Made by a program: the position numbers and the translations under genes
The notes under the pieces: model-generated
What the model was told of the DNA's origin: nothing
The model's database searches: none
Seen by the model: only the letters and a program-made list of their open reading frames with translations
Origin: Mesostigma viride
Taxonomy: Eukaryota > Streptophyta > Mesostigmatophyceae > Mesostigmatales > Mesostigmataceae
Length of the DNA stretch: 64,000 bases
Assembly: GCA_009746045.1 (NCBI GenBank)
Contig: RPFO01000154.1
Location: 7,010,839 to 7,074,838, forward strand
Reading direction: 5' to 3'
In this document: one piece after another, positions 10,910 through 22,210 of the stretch
Numbering within the stretch: the first letter of the stretch is position 1
How the letters are laid out: the number at the start of each line of letters is the position of its first letter

Positions 10910-13900
10910 ATGTATGCCTGTCCTTGTCAAATGCAGGATCCTCACGCACGCGTAGTCCTGCTCTGCACGGACCCGCACGGCTACCCATTGGCCGCGAGCC
11001 GCGTCGATCTGGAGGAGACGAAAGCCAGCGGGGCAACGCGCCTCGCGGCGGTGCACGCCGAGGTGGGGGATGCGGCGGTGGTCGATCGCATGTTCCGCGA
11101 AGTGGCCAGGGACGTACCTTTGGCAGCGCTGGTGAGGAGGTGCTGCCTCGTGGCTGCGATCGTCGCGTGCCCAAACCGCAGGCGCCACCGTTTCTTCCTG
11201 GCCAAGGCATTTGCACCTCCCCGGGAGGGTCCCCTGGAGGAGGCGCGATCGCTCTGGAACACGGGACGCCTTGACAATCTGGAGCACGCTGCCAGGGTGG
11301 AAGGGGTGTTAGAAGCTGCTGACCTGCATCAGGAGGTCGGGTACCCCTTCGTGGATTTTCCTAGCGAGTCGTGGAGGTCCCCAGAAAAGGTGCAGGCACT
11401 TCTCCGGCATCTGCTTTCCCAGAGCCTTGCGTCGGCTCTCCTCAAGGCGGAAAACGGGCTGGAATGCAGACTGGCCCATGGCCCGCTGAGTGCCCTGCAG
11501 TGGGCCCGCGAGAAAGCCAAGCAAGTGAAACTTGCGTACACGGACGAGATCAAGCGGCGCGAAGACACGCACCTCCAGCAGCTCACTGCAGCGGCGTTTC
11601 CGTCCCCCGCGTCCCTTTCTGCTGACAAGCTCACCGTCGTGGTCCGAAGCTGCCGAGAGCTGGTGAGGAATGAAGGCTACGGAGGTGGGCACGACAGAAA
11701 AACAATTCTGGCGGTCACGGCCGATGTGGAGGAGCAACAGGAGCCGCTGGTGGAGCTGCAGGTGGCGCTTGTCTCCTCGCCGCAGCAGGGAGGGCACGCA
11801 GGTGGACGGCCCCACACGGCTCGGCAGGTGCCCGTGGTCAGCAGGGCAGGGCAAGCGCACGTGCCTGCATCGTGGAACGTGCTGTCGTCTTTCCTGATGA
11901 AGAAGGGCCGCTCGCTGATGGTGGCAGCCAACACGCCGGACGACCGGGCGGTGGTGGCTATATATAGCCTGGGTGCGGGTGGCCAGCGCGCGTTCCACCG
12001 TGCCTTTGGCAGGCGTGCTGAGCTGGCAGATTTCGACGAGGATACGCGGCTGCTGGCCTTCTACATCATGCCCAGGGACCGGACGCAGCCCCTGGTCTCC
12101 ATGTTTCGCTTCGACGAAGCCTTCATGGCCATGGAGCCTGCCTGTCCGCAGGTGGAGCTGGGGTCCCTGAGCGGCTCTCCTGAGCTGACGGACCTCAAGC
12201 TGCTGAGGACGCAGCGCAAGGTCGTGCTCCTGGACAAAGGAGGGCGCATGCGGGTGTACAACATCCAGCAGAAGGTGATGGAGAGGGAGATGTACCAGTT
12301 TCCGCCGCTGGCCAGCTTTGTGCCGACAAACCTGCTGGTGACGGCGACTGGCGACTGCGCGATGGTGGTGTGCAGGGGCCATGACGAGCTTGCCCAGGAT
12401 GCCAGGCAACCGAGCGCAAGGGCGGACGTTCCAACCACCAGGGTGCTGCAGCTGGTTCCCCTGATGCTGCCTGGCCTTCATGCCTTGCCAGCCAAGGTGG
12501 TGGAACATTACGGCACAACACCCTCCGTTGCCTCCTTCAGCCTCAGCGCGGGTGGGGATGGGGCGTCCTGGGATCAGTTCTGGGGCCTCCTCTCTTCCGG
12601 CTCAGGGACCCTGGACACCCACCACGTCCGGGTGCAGGCGCGGGAGCAGGCCGACCGGATCGAAGCGGTGGAGGAGGCCAGCGATAGCGCACCGACACCG
12701 GACGCGTCCGAGGTGACCATGTTGGAGTACCGCTTCCATGCCTATGACAAGTTTGCGGTGGTGGGAGCGGCCGTGGCGGTGAAGGAGGGGTTGGACAAGG
12801 TGGCCATGCACGTGGCGGTAGTGCTGGATCACGCAGGGGGCCATGCGTCCAGGGACTCCCTGCAGCAGCGCGTGGGGAGGTATGTGGATGGCATCGAGCG
12901 GAGGCTTGCCGAGGGCTACAAGCCAGGGATAGCCGGCCTCAACCTTGCCCGCAATCTGCTGGTGCTCCCAGCGACTGCGATCGCCGAGTTGTGGCTGCCG
13001 GGACCAGGGGGCCATGTGCCGGGTGCCAGTGATGTGGCCCTGGACGCAGCCATGCGGTCATGGCTTGCCTCGGCCGCGGGGACTGCCCAGCGGATGGGGG
13101 CGTGGGTGAGGCAGCTCATCTGCCTGCTCCCATTACAGATCGCGCGCGCGGAAGACAACTCGTTTGTGCTCATGGCCGACGGCGTGCAGCGGTCGCAGCA
13201 CGTGCGCAGCACGCAGGAGGCCGTGGACGCCATCAGCTTCAGTTTGCTGGACGCCGTGCTGGATTCCTGGTGGGGGGAGATCGCGGTGGGCTCCTCCATG
13301 GGCAAGCAGAGCACCGGCAAGAGCTACACGCTCAACCACCTGTTTGGGACCTCCTTCCAGATCTCGGGCGCGCGCTGCACGGACGGCTGCTGGATGGGGC
13401 TGTGCCAGGTGGGCCGCGTGCTGTACGTGATCCTGGACTTTGAGGGGCTGGGCTCGTTTGAGCGCACGGAGCAGGAGAACATGCTGCTGGCCGTGTTCAA
13501 CGCCGCCGTCTCCAACTACACGCTCTTCAAGACTGAGTTCCGCCTGGACCGCGACCTGGAGGCCATGTTCTCCCGCTTCCAGAGCGGCACGGGCCTGCTC
13601 AAGGGCGACGAGCGGCTCTTCAAGGGCAGCTTCTGTATCGTGGTCAAGGACGTGCCGGACAGGGACATCCACTCTGTCAACCAGGAGTTCCACGCCAAGA
13701 TCGCGATGATCACGCGGCCAAGGGCGGGGCGCGAAGTCGCCGACAACTTCATCAAGGGGATGTACGGCGGCGAGTTTGCCGTGTTCCCTTCCCCCCGCTG
13801 GGCCGGCCGGAATTCTATCGCAGCCTGGAGACCATGTTTGCTGTGATCGCCAGACGGCCTAAGCAGTTCACGTCGGGGGGCGCCAGCTTCTCGTCGTTCA

Positions 13901-16428
13901 TGAAGCACCTCATGTCCAAGCTGATCTTGAAGGACTGGACGACGCTCGAGGGCCAGAGCGTGCTGCACCGCGTGCAGTATCTTGGAAAGCACCTCGTTGC
14001 GGCAATCAGCCACGGGTGCCTAGCCATCTCCCAGCCTGGTGCGTCCGATGGTGCCCTGGTGGAGGAGGCGGCCCTCAGCTCGCTGGATACGGGGCAGGCC
14101 GTTGGCAGCCCCGAGCTAGCCAGTGCTCTGCCGGATGGGCAAGGGGTGGGCATCCCTGCCGTGCAGGTCCCCGACAACCTGATTGTGCTGAGGGGCAGGG
14201 AGCAGGAGGCCCTCATCCAGAAGCTGCTGGAGGTGTTCTGCAAGGACGTGGAGGTGGAGCAGCCGCGGTGGGAGGCGACATTCCTGGCATTTGTGAAGGC
14301 GGTGGTGGAGCGGCGGTGCTCCCGCGTCCAAGAGTGGGTGGAGGCGAACCTGGTGCGCTTGCAAGGACCGGATGGCCGGCTGGATGACTGCGCGGTACGG
14401 TTCATGGATGACGTGGCCAGCAAGCTGCAGGTGCTGAGGAGCGAGTGGCAGCTGTGCGGGTCAAGCTGCAGCCACTGCTTCATGTCCTGCCTGCTGCCCA
14501 AGTCGCACGTGGCGGCCGAGCACACCTGCATGGGCCTGCACACGTGCAAGAGCACCTGCTCCTTTTGTGAGGAGGCGGCGGCACACGAGGGGTCTGCCCA
14601 CCCGCTTCTCCACAAGTGCGAGGAGAAGATGGGCCACGGCGGCACCCACTGCTGCAAGCAGAAGCCGCACACCTGCCAGGCTCGCTGCGACATGGCCGGC
14701 TTGCTCAACTGCAACCACATATGCAGCCTCAAGGCTGGGCACGAGCGGCTGGTAGGGGACGGCGGCCACGTCTGCAACAGCCCCGTGCACCTGTGCGGCG
14801 CGCTGTGCTCCGCCAGTAACTGCGGCGGCAGGTGTCAGATCGTCCACGACAAGGCGCACACTGTCCACAAGTGTGCTGAGGTGATGTGCCTGCATGCCTG
14901 CGCAGTCAGGGGATGCACGTACACGTGCTCCTCGCGCGACCATTTCCATCACACGTCACTCTCCCAGCTCTACTTGGCCGAGGCGGGCGGGGCGGGGCCG
15001 TCAAGTGCCAGCCAGGGGGCAGCTGAGGACGATGGCGGAATGCACTTTTGTGGGCGCGAGCACCCGTGCGCCGAGCCGTGCGAGAGTGAGGGCATCTGCC
15101 GGCTGTCCATCCAGCACGTCAACGAGGTGCAGGAGGACGTGTTCATCGGCGCGCGCTCCACCTTCACGTACACGACGGTGGCGGAGGCCAACGGGAAACG
15201 CGAGGAGTGCGCCATCCACGTCCCCCCCTTCAAGCTGCGCCACGAGGGGGCCCACACGCACTCTCTGGACCCGCGCGTGGTCCACACCTGCGGCGCCAAG
15301 TGCCCCACCTGCCTCTACTTCTGCGAGCTGCCGTTTGGCCACGCGGGCAACCACAGGGGCGCGCACGGCATGATGCGCACATGTCGCTGGGTGTCTGACC
15401 GCGATGACATCGACGTGGGCGAGCGCAAGTACGTCCGGGGAGAGAGTGGCCACGCGGAGATGTGCAACATGTTCTGCCAGGCGATGGGGCAGGGCCACAT
15501 CCACGTCATGACATGCGACGCGGATGACCCCAACCAGTGCACCCACTCCTCGCGTGACGGGCGCCGGCACGAGACGTGCAGGTACGGCCCTGACGAGGAC
15601 GTTCCCAAGGACGAGCTCACGCACGCCCACTACTGGGAGACGATCGGCTGGCACGACAGCTGCAGCGCGGCCGAGCGGGAGGTGTTTGCCAAGTGCAGCC
15701 ACCAGTGTGACGCGCGGCAGCACGAGGAGGAGGGCGCGCTGCCTTCATTCTGCGTGCTTGGGTTGTGGCACGACCCGGCAGACCAGGCCAGTGCGGGGGA
15801 TGGGCAGTCGGTGTCTGCGGATGGGCATTTGTTCTCGTGCAAGCACCTTGGAGGGGTGGCAGGGTCGGGGTACCACGTCGTGTTTGCGCTGGATTCATCG
15901 TGGTCCATGTCGGGGCAGCCGTGGCAAGACCTCTTGCAGGCAGTGTCACACTTTGTGGCAGAGCGCGTCAGCAAAGGCGCTCCAGACCTTGTCTCCGTTG
16001 TCATTTACAACCACTTGGCAATCGTCCAGTGTGAGGGCGTTCCCATCGCCAACTACCCCGTCAACAGCCTGCCATTTCCTGGCGGGGCAACTGACTTTGC
16101 ATTGGCACTCAGCACTGCCGGAGACGTCATCGCACGCGTGCACGCGAGGGAGGGCGGCACTTACACCCCACTGCTCCTGTTCATGTCGGATGGCCAGGAC
16201 AAGAGCGGGACTGAGGAGATGAACCAGCTGCGCACCCGGTTTGGCCCCGACGGCCTGCTTGTCTACACGGTGGGATTTGGCAGCTGCGACTTTTCCATGC
16301 TCCAGTCTCTGGCCCAGACCGGTCAGGGAACCTTTGAGCAGTCGGTGAACGGCATCGCGCTGGGGGACACGTTTGTTCGGATCGCGTCTTCTATGGTGCA
16401 GAGGGCGTCTCTCATGCCATCACGCCAG
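10910..16428 (+). CDS. Giant gene, part 1: propeller-like region, large GTPase, Cys/His-rich region, VWA domain
   Basis: This part encodes about 1,840 residues, broken once by a one-base shift in the C-run at 13791-13796. Residues about 320-480 have the hydrophobic-strand spacing of a beta-propeller. A large GTPase domain of GBP/VLIG type follows, with P-loop GKQSTGKS at about 798-805, a threonine-containing switch RCTDGCW, and G3 motif D843-F-E-G followed by SFERTEQEN. Residues about 1183-1500 carry dozens of Cys and His in CxxxC and HxC patterns, implying many zinc sites. The VWA domain (about 1654-1838) has a complete MIDAS: DSSWS, the Thr in GGATDF and the Asp in FMSDGQD, so metal-dependent ligand binding is likely. 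A GTPase, Cys-rich region and VWA in this order also occur in large fungal and protist proteins, as I recall. ATG 10910 is the first in frame, but a phase-0 acceptor (ATGCAG at 10931-10936) suggests the true start is in an upstream exon. The segment ends at CAG before a GTCAGT donor. Confidence 0.85.
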
Positions 16429-17202
16429 GTCAGTTTGCACCAGGCTTCGGCGAGTTGGATCACTAAGGGCTTGGTACGAGCTTAGAAGCGATGCACGCTT
16501 GCTGTGGCAATGCTAGTGGCCGTGTGCATGCCAGAGGCCGTGTGTATTGTTAAGAAAGGAACATAGCGTAGTCTTTGCTTTAATTCCGCAACCTGTCAAT
16601 TGTCAGCTTAAAGCTTTATGTTTTAGTCTTCTGCAATCTGGTTCGCTCTCGCTCTAAAAAGCTGCCTTTATTGGGTGGTGGTTTGTCCGTGCATGATACT
16701 ACTTGGACAATGCCTGTGTCGCAGCTTAGCGTTATGCAGGGTTCAGTTGCTAATTTGTCACCCCACCTTTCTTTCTTTCCCCTGTTGCTCACCCTCTCGC
16801 CTTCTGCCTTGTTCATGCTCTCGATTTCGCCCACTGTCTCTCCCTCCGCCTTACTCCCACCCTCTCCATGCATCCCCCTTCTCGCCCTTCCTTTGACCCT
16901 TGTCCTTCTCATCGCTAGTGGCTTTCCCTCGCCCTCCCTATGTCCCTCTCCCTACCCTTTCCCCCCTGCCCTGACCCCTGGACCATGCCCTCGCCCTCTT
17001 CACCCGCCCTTGCTTCCCCCCTCTTTCGCTGCTCCTCCTTTTCCTTCTCCCCATTTCCATCCCCTCCCATTCCCTCCTCCTTCCCCCTCTGTTCCTTTAC
17101 CCTTCCCCCTCTGCTGCCTCCCTCTCTCTCTCGTAGTGATTATCTGCCTCTCGTGTCCACGCCGCGCCACCCCCCCTTTCCCGTTCCTCTTTCAAACCTC
17201 AG
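16429..17202 (+). other. Phase-0 intron with a long polypyrimidine tract
   Basis: The donor is CAG followed by GTCAGT at 16429, and the acceptor is CTTTCAAACCTCAG ending at 17202. Both flanks are in frame 1 at a codon boundary, so splicing fuses the VWA part directly to the AAA+ part. About 16760-17200 is almost pure C/T on the plus strand, which leaves one long open frame (16671-17333) rich in Pro, Ser and Leu that is composition, not a gene. Without splicing, translation stops at 16485, after 19 intron codons. Confidence 0.72.
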
Positions 17203-20200
17203 CGGCGCCGCACGACTCCCCAAGGAGTGCCAGAGTTCATGGCCACCATCCCGCATCCCTTCCCCCCTGGGCTGGCCCCTGGTCTCCGGAGCATGGCGAG
17301 CGGGAAGATGCTGGAGGCGTGTCGGATGTTTGAGCGCGTCCACGCGGCCGCTGCACCTGGCGCCGTCACCGACGCGCAGCTGCTGCTGCTGGTGTGCCGC
17401 GCCAAGCTGGAGGACGCCAACGCACAGGGAGAGGCCGCGCAGCTGATGGAGCGCTGGAGCGGGTTTGCGCGCCTCACGGCCACCGAGCTGTTCGCGGTGG
17501 CGGCGCTGCTGGACTATCTGCCGGGCAGCGCCGCGCGCAAGAAGGCTGCGCACGCCTACGCCAAGCTCTTCCTCGACATGGACTGTGGCCCCGACACGTT
17601 CTGGCCGTGGTTCAAGGACCAGGCAGCAGAAATCGTCGCCCGCACACAGCAGGCGCTGGGCGCACAGGCAGGGGCTGAGGACAGCAACTCCCAGCCGGTA
17701 GCCCTCGACGTGGCGGCCAGGTGGAGAGACATTGTGGCCAAGACCGGCGTTGCTATCCCTGCCATGGACAAGCTGCTGGAGATGACCGGCCTGGAACCGG
17801 TCAAGGAGCAGTTCCTGGGCATCTACCACTGGGTGTGCATCGCCCAGCGGCGGGGGGAGAGTGTCCACGAGAAGCGGCTGAACGTGGTGCTGGCGGGGAA
17901 CCCGGGCACCGGCAAGACCACCGTGGCGCGCCTGTACGGCGAGTTCCTCGTGTCACTGGGGGTCCTCTCAGGGTCCGCCATGGAGGAGACGACCGGCGCC
18001 AGGCTGGTGCAGGGGGGCGTGGACGAGCTCAAGGAGCTGCTGGAGGCGATCGAGGAGGAGGGTGGTGGCGTGCTGTTCATCGACGAGGCGTACCAGCTGA
18101 ACCCGAAGAGCGAGATGTACGGGCGGCGCGTGCTGGACTATTTGCTGGCGGAGGTGGAGAATAAGATCGGCAAGCTGGTGGTGGCGCTGGCCGGGTACAA
18201 GTCCAAGATGGAGGCGCTGTTCGAGCACAACGAGGGGCTGCCGGAGCGCTTCCCCTACAAGTTTGCCTTTGAGGACTATGAGGACAGCGAGCTGATGGCC
18301 ATGCTGCAGAAGCGCATCGTGAAGAAGATCCCGTCGCCCGACCTGTCGATCGAGGGCGGCATGGACGGCAAGCCGATGCGCATCCTGATCCGCCGCCTGG
18401 GCCATGGCCGCGGCAAGGAGGGCTTTGGCAACGCGCGCGCGGTGGCCAACCTGTGGGACAGGATCATGGTGCGGCAGGCGACGCGGCTGGCTGGCGAGGC
18501 GGCCAGGGGCGTCCCGTGCAATGACTACGAGTTCAAGCGGGAGGACCTGCTGGGGCCCGACGTGAGGCTGGCGCTGGCCACCTCGGCATCCTACAAGGCG
18601 CTGCAGGGCATGATTGGGATGACGGCAGTGAAGGCGGCGGTGGACGGCATGGTCAAGGTGATCGAGACAAACGTGGAGAGGGAGGAGCGCGAGGAGCCGC
18701 TGCTGCGCATGTCTCTCAATCGGGTGTTCCTGGGCAACCCTGGGACGGGGAAGACTACCGTTGCCAAGCACTATGCTGGCATCCTCAAGGACCTGGGCCT
18801 GCTCAGCAAGGGTGAGGTCATCGTCAAGGGTCCCAGCGACTTTGTCGGCACCTACCCTGGCCAATCGGAGGAGAGGACCGCGAGCGTCTTGAAGGCTGCA
18901 GCTGGGAGCGTGCTGGTCATTGACGAGGCGTATGGCCTCTTCGCGTCTGGGCCTGGGGGGGGACCGGGCCAGGACCCCCAAAAGCAGGCGGTGGTCGACA
19001 CCCTGGTGGCCAAGGTGCAGAACGTGCCTGGGGAGGACCTGGCGGTGCTCATGCTGGGCTACCGGGAGCAGATGGAGGAGTTCTTGACCAAGGCCAACCC
19101 GGGGCTGGCACGCCGCTTTGCCCTCGAGGACGCCTTTGTGTTTGAGGACTACACGGACGACGAGCTGCTCAAAATCCTGAGCACCAAGCTGAGCCACAAG
19201 GGCCTGCAAGCCAGCTTCTCGGCCAGGAGCACGGCCGTCGAGTGCCTCGCAAAGCAGCGCCGGCGCCCCAACTTTGGCAACGGCGGCGCGGTCGAGAACC
19301 TGATATCCTCGGCGGTCATGCGGCTGAACGCCTGGCTCGGCGCGCTGCCCCCTCTCGAGCGCGCGCTGGCTCAGGAGCTGACCTCGGGGGATTTCGACCC
19401 CGACCTCGCCACGTTGTCGCTCATCAACGGCGGCGACCTGTCCGCTTTCTTTGCGGAGCTGCTGGGCTGCGCCGCCGCCAAGCACAAGCTGGCGAGTACA
19501 AGTCGACCGTTGAGCTGGCGCACAAGCGGGGCGTCGACCCGCTGCAGGACCTCAACCTCTGCTTCCGCTTCGTGGGCGCGCCAGGGACGGGCAAGACGAC
19601 GGTCGCGCGCAAGATGGGCGCCATCTTCAAGAGCCTGGGCATTCTGGGGGACGGCCGTTTGGTCGAGGTCTCGGCCACGGACCTGATCGGACAGTATGTT
19701 GGGCAGACGGGCCCCAAGACGCGTGACAAGCTGCGGGAGGCACTGGACCGCGTCCTGTTTATAGACGAGGCGTACCGCCTGAACCCACAGCACAGCTCCT
19801 TTGCCGGCGAGGCACTGAACGAGATCGTGGACGCGCTGACCAAGCCTCAGTTCCACAACAAGCTGGTGGTCGTGCTGGCGGGGTACCCACGCGAGATCCA
19901 TGAGCTGGTGCAGGCCAACCCGGGCCTCAGCAGTCGCTTCAAAGAGATTGTGGAGTTTGAGGACTTTTCGTCGGAGCTGTGCCTGGCCGTGCTCAAGGAG
20001 AAGCTCAAGGGTGCCTACGCGCTGCCACCTGGCACGGATGGGGAGGTCAAGGCCCACTTTGAGAACTTGATGAAGGTGCCGGGATGGGGCAACGGGCGTG
20101 ACGTGGATGGCCTGCGGAAGCAGTTCCAGAATCGCGCGGCGCACCGCATCGTGTCCGGGAACATAGACATGCTGGCGGGTGGGATTATACAGCTGGAGCG

Positions 20201-21110
20201 CGACGACGTGTTCCCAGCACTTGAGCAGCTGCTTCGCGAGAGGATCGCGTATGCTCCCCAGGAGCCTCACCAAGCGCCCCTGCTGGGAGCTGCTCCCGGC
20301 GTGGCAATGACACTGGCCAACGTGCACTGCCCCGCGCCGGCTCCTGCCATTGTGAGGAGGCCGCCACCGAGCCTGAAAATCCCACGAGGACTCAATGCCA
20401 CCGGTGGCCGACGCCAGGCCGACAAGGGGAAACAAGTACTTGTGGAGCGTGATGTGGGAGTCACGGACGAGGCCTGGGCGAAGCTGCAGCAGCACAAGGA
20501 GGACGAGGAGCGCCGGCGTGTTGCCGCAGAGGAGGCAAAGCGGCGCCTTGAAGAGGAAGCTAGGCGGCTAGAGCTGGAGAAGCAGCTAAGGTTGGAGCAG
20601 GAGGCAAAGGAACGGGCGCGCCTTGAAGAAGAGGCTCGGCGGAAGGAGGCGGAGAGGCAGGCCATTGAGGCGGCGCAGAGGGAGGAGATGCGGCGCCTTG
20701 AAGAGGAAGCCAGGCGGTTGGAGGAGCAGCTCAGATTGGAGCAGGAGGCACGCGAACGGGCGCGGCTTGAAGAGGAGCTTCGGCGGCAAGAAGCAGAGAG
20801 GCAGGCCATTGAGGCGGCACAGAGGGAGGAGATGCGGCGCCTCGAAGAGGAAGCTAGGCGGCTAGAGCTGGAGAAGAAGCTAAGGTTGGAGCAGGAGGCA
20901 CGCGAACAGGCGCGGCTTGAAGAGGAGCTTCGGCGGCAAGAAGCAGAGAGGCAGGCTATTGAGGCGGCTCAGAGGGAGGAGATGCGGCGCCAGCAACGAC
21001 TTCGTGAGCTGGGCAGGTGCTGCATGGGTTATAACTGGATTCGTATCTCCGATGCCATGTACCAATGCGCAGGCGGAAGCCACTTTGCCTCGGTCTCAGA
21101 GTTGGCATAA
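17203..21110 (+). CDS. Giant gene, part 2: triple CbxX/CfqX-type AAA+ protein with coiled coil and Cys tail
   Basis: This part encodes about 1,302 residues with one single-base shift near 19489-19494. Three AAA+ domains of the CbxX/CfqX (SpoVK-like) family follow each other. Walker A is GNPGTGKTT at 17896, GNPGTGKTT near 18733 and GAPGTGKTT near 19585. Walker B is VLFIDEAYQLN, VLVIDEAYGLF and VLFIDEAYRLN respectively. Each domain keeps the sensor-1 LAGY or MLGY strand and an arginine-containing SRF, ERF or RRF turn, so all three could hydrolyse ATP and form a ring or a single-chain pseudo-ring. A linker rich in Pro leads into about 170 residues of Arg/Glu/Leu coiled coil (20470-21000) built from near-identical sub-repeats. 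The protein ends with GYNWIR, then YQCAGGSHF, a short Gly/Cys module. ATG 17245 could start a separate protein, but the phase-0 intron upstream favours one gene. TAA ends the frame at 21110. Confidence 0.85.
20515..20995 (+). repeat. Coiled-coil coding repeat of about 126-144 bp
   Basis: Within the coiled-coil region a unit encoding EAERQAIEAAQREEMRRLEE is repeated three times, starting near 20647, 20797 and 20941, with the intervening LRLEQEARERARLEEELRRQ also repeated. High nucleotide identity between copies points to recent internal duplication and length variation in the coiled coil. Confidence 0.85.
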
Positions 21111-21359
21111 GCAATTGTATCTGGATGCCTGTGCTTTGCTAGCTTTTCGTTTCGTAGGCAGACGGGAAGCAGGCCGCACTATAATATTGAATGCTGTTTG
21201 CATGTTGGCTTGTTAATCATTTGATAATTCAAATCACACGACTGCGGCACATGATTAAAAATCCTCACTGAAACGGGTCGTGAAACAATTTTAGCTAGCA
21301 CTAGAAGTGCAGGTGCCACGGCCCAAACCGCTATGTTTGCCATGTCGTGCATGCATGGA

Positions 21360-21550
21360 CGCACCGCCTGTTGTCCCGGCCGGTAGCCACGCTGTTGCCT
21401 GTGTGCGCCGCCTGCTGTCCCGGTAGCCACGCCGCTGCCTGTGTGCGCCGCCTGCTGTCCCGGTAGCCATGCCGCTGCCTGTGTGCGCCGCCTGCTGTCC
21501 CGGTAGCCACGCCGCTGCCTGTGTGCGCCGCCTGCTGTCCCGGCACGCAT
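21360..21550. repeat. 40-bp minisatellite, about 4.5 copies
   Basis: The unit contains GCCGCCTGCTGTCCCGGTAG then CCACGCCGCTGCCTGTGTGC, with CCGGTAGCC recurring at exactly 40-bp steps (for example 21421 and 21461). Because 40 is not a multiple of three, the same peptide-like repeat appears in all minus-strand frames, which shows the open frames here are not genes. It lies just past the 3' end of the giant gene. Confidence 0.9.
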
Positions 21551-21987
21551 GTGTTACACCACCACCGCACCACCACACAAGGTACACCACTGGCTTCATC
21601 TTAGTACGGCTGATCTGCAATTGCAGAAGGCTGACAGTGCGTAGAGCCGTAGACAGTGCGAGGCTGAGCCATCTGGCAATTAATCTGAACGGTAGTTATC
21701 GTCTTGCCGCTTGCACGTGTCAATGCGTTAACAGGAGGAAAAAGTACTTTGGACTTAGGACTTATGTTTTTTGCAAAACTTAGCCCTAACCGGGAGAAGA
21801 CAAGTGTACAGCTCGGAAAACCGTACTCGGGCGTATGTTTCGGGACGGAGAAGACATGCAAGTGGAGAACTCGAACAGGTACGTAAAAACGTCTGGTAAG
21901 TGAACCTTGACGGGGTTACATTACCTTTAGACATGACACCAGGCTGTTAGCATGCAATCATGACTGAAATTGGTCACGCCGCGCCCA

Positions 21988-22064
21988 ATTAATTAATTAA
22001 TTAATTAATTAATTAATTAATTAATTAATTAATTAATTAATTAATTAATTAATTAATTAATTAA
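21988..22064. repeat. (TTAA)n microsatellite
   Basis: About 76 bp of uninterrupted TTAA/AATT repeat. Similar but shorter tails end the LINE copies near 7300, 26756 and 38191, so this may be an expanded LINE tail. It also offers a dense cluster of TTAA target sites. Confidence 0.9.
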
Positions 22065-22210
22065 TAGACACGTGACTGCGCCCAATCCTGCATGGAATCT
22101 CAGCCGTATGTAGGATCGGCGCGAAAATCCCAGTAAAAGATGGGAGGCATGTAGGAGTTGACATTGGAAGTGCGCCCTTGCGCGGGCTGATTAATTACTT
22201 AATTAATTAA

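Noticed and set aside
11309-12508. Minus-strand open frame of 399 codons
   Set aside because: It is antisense to the N-terminal part of the giant GTPase gene, His/Arg/Leu-rich and without any domain.
14455-15400. NF-X1-type or RING zinc fingers
   Set aside because: The Cys/His spacing is irregular and does not repeat the NF-X1 or RING pattern; described only as a Cys/His-rich region.
16671-17333. Open frame of 220 codons, Pro/Ser/Leu-rich
   Set aside because: It is produced by the polypyrimidine intron and runs out of frame into the AAA+ exon. Composition alone keeps it open.
17968-19485. Minus-strand open frame of 505 codons
   Set aside because: It is antisense to two intact AAA+ domains with Walker motifs. 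GC-rich codon use on plus leaves the opposite frame open.
17203-21110. CbbX, the Rubisco activase of red-lineage algae and bacteria
   Set aside because: The AAA+ family matches, but CbbX is a single-domain protein of about 300 residues. Three domains, a coiled coil and fusion to a GTPase/VWA part point to another role.
21179-21620. Gln/Ala/His-rich minus-strand repeat peptides
   Set aside because: They come from a 40-bp minisatellite read in all three frames; the unit is not a multiple of three and no gene features are present.
21988-22064. Telomere-like or centromere repeat
   Set aside because: A 76-bp TTAA microsatellite of this length matches LINE tails nearby and is not a telomere unit.
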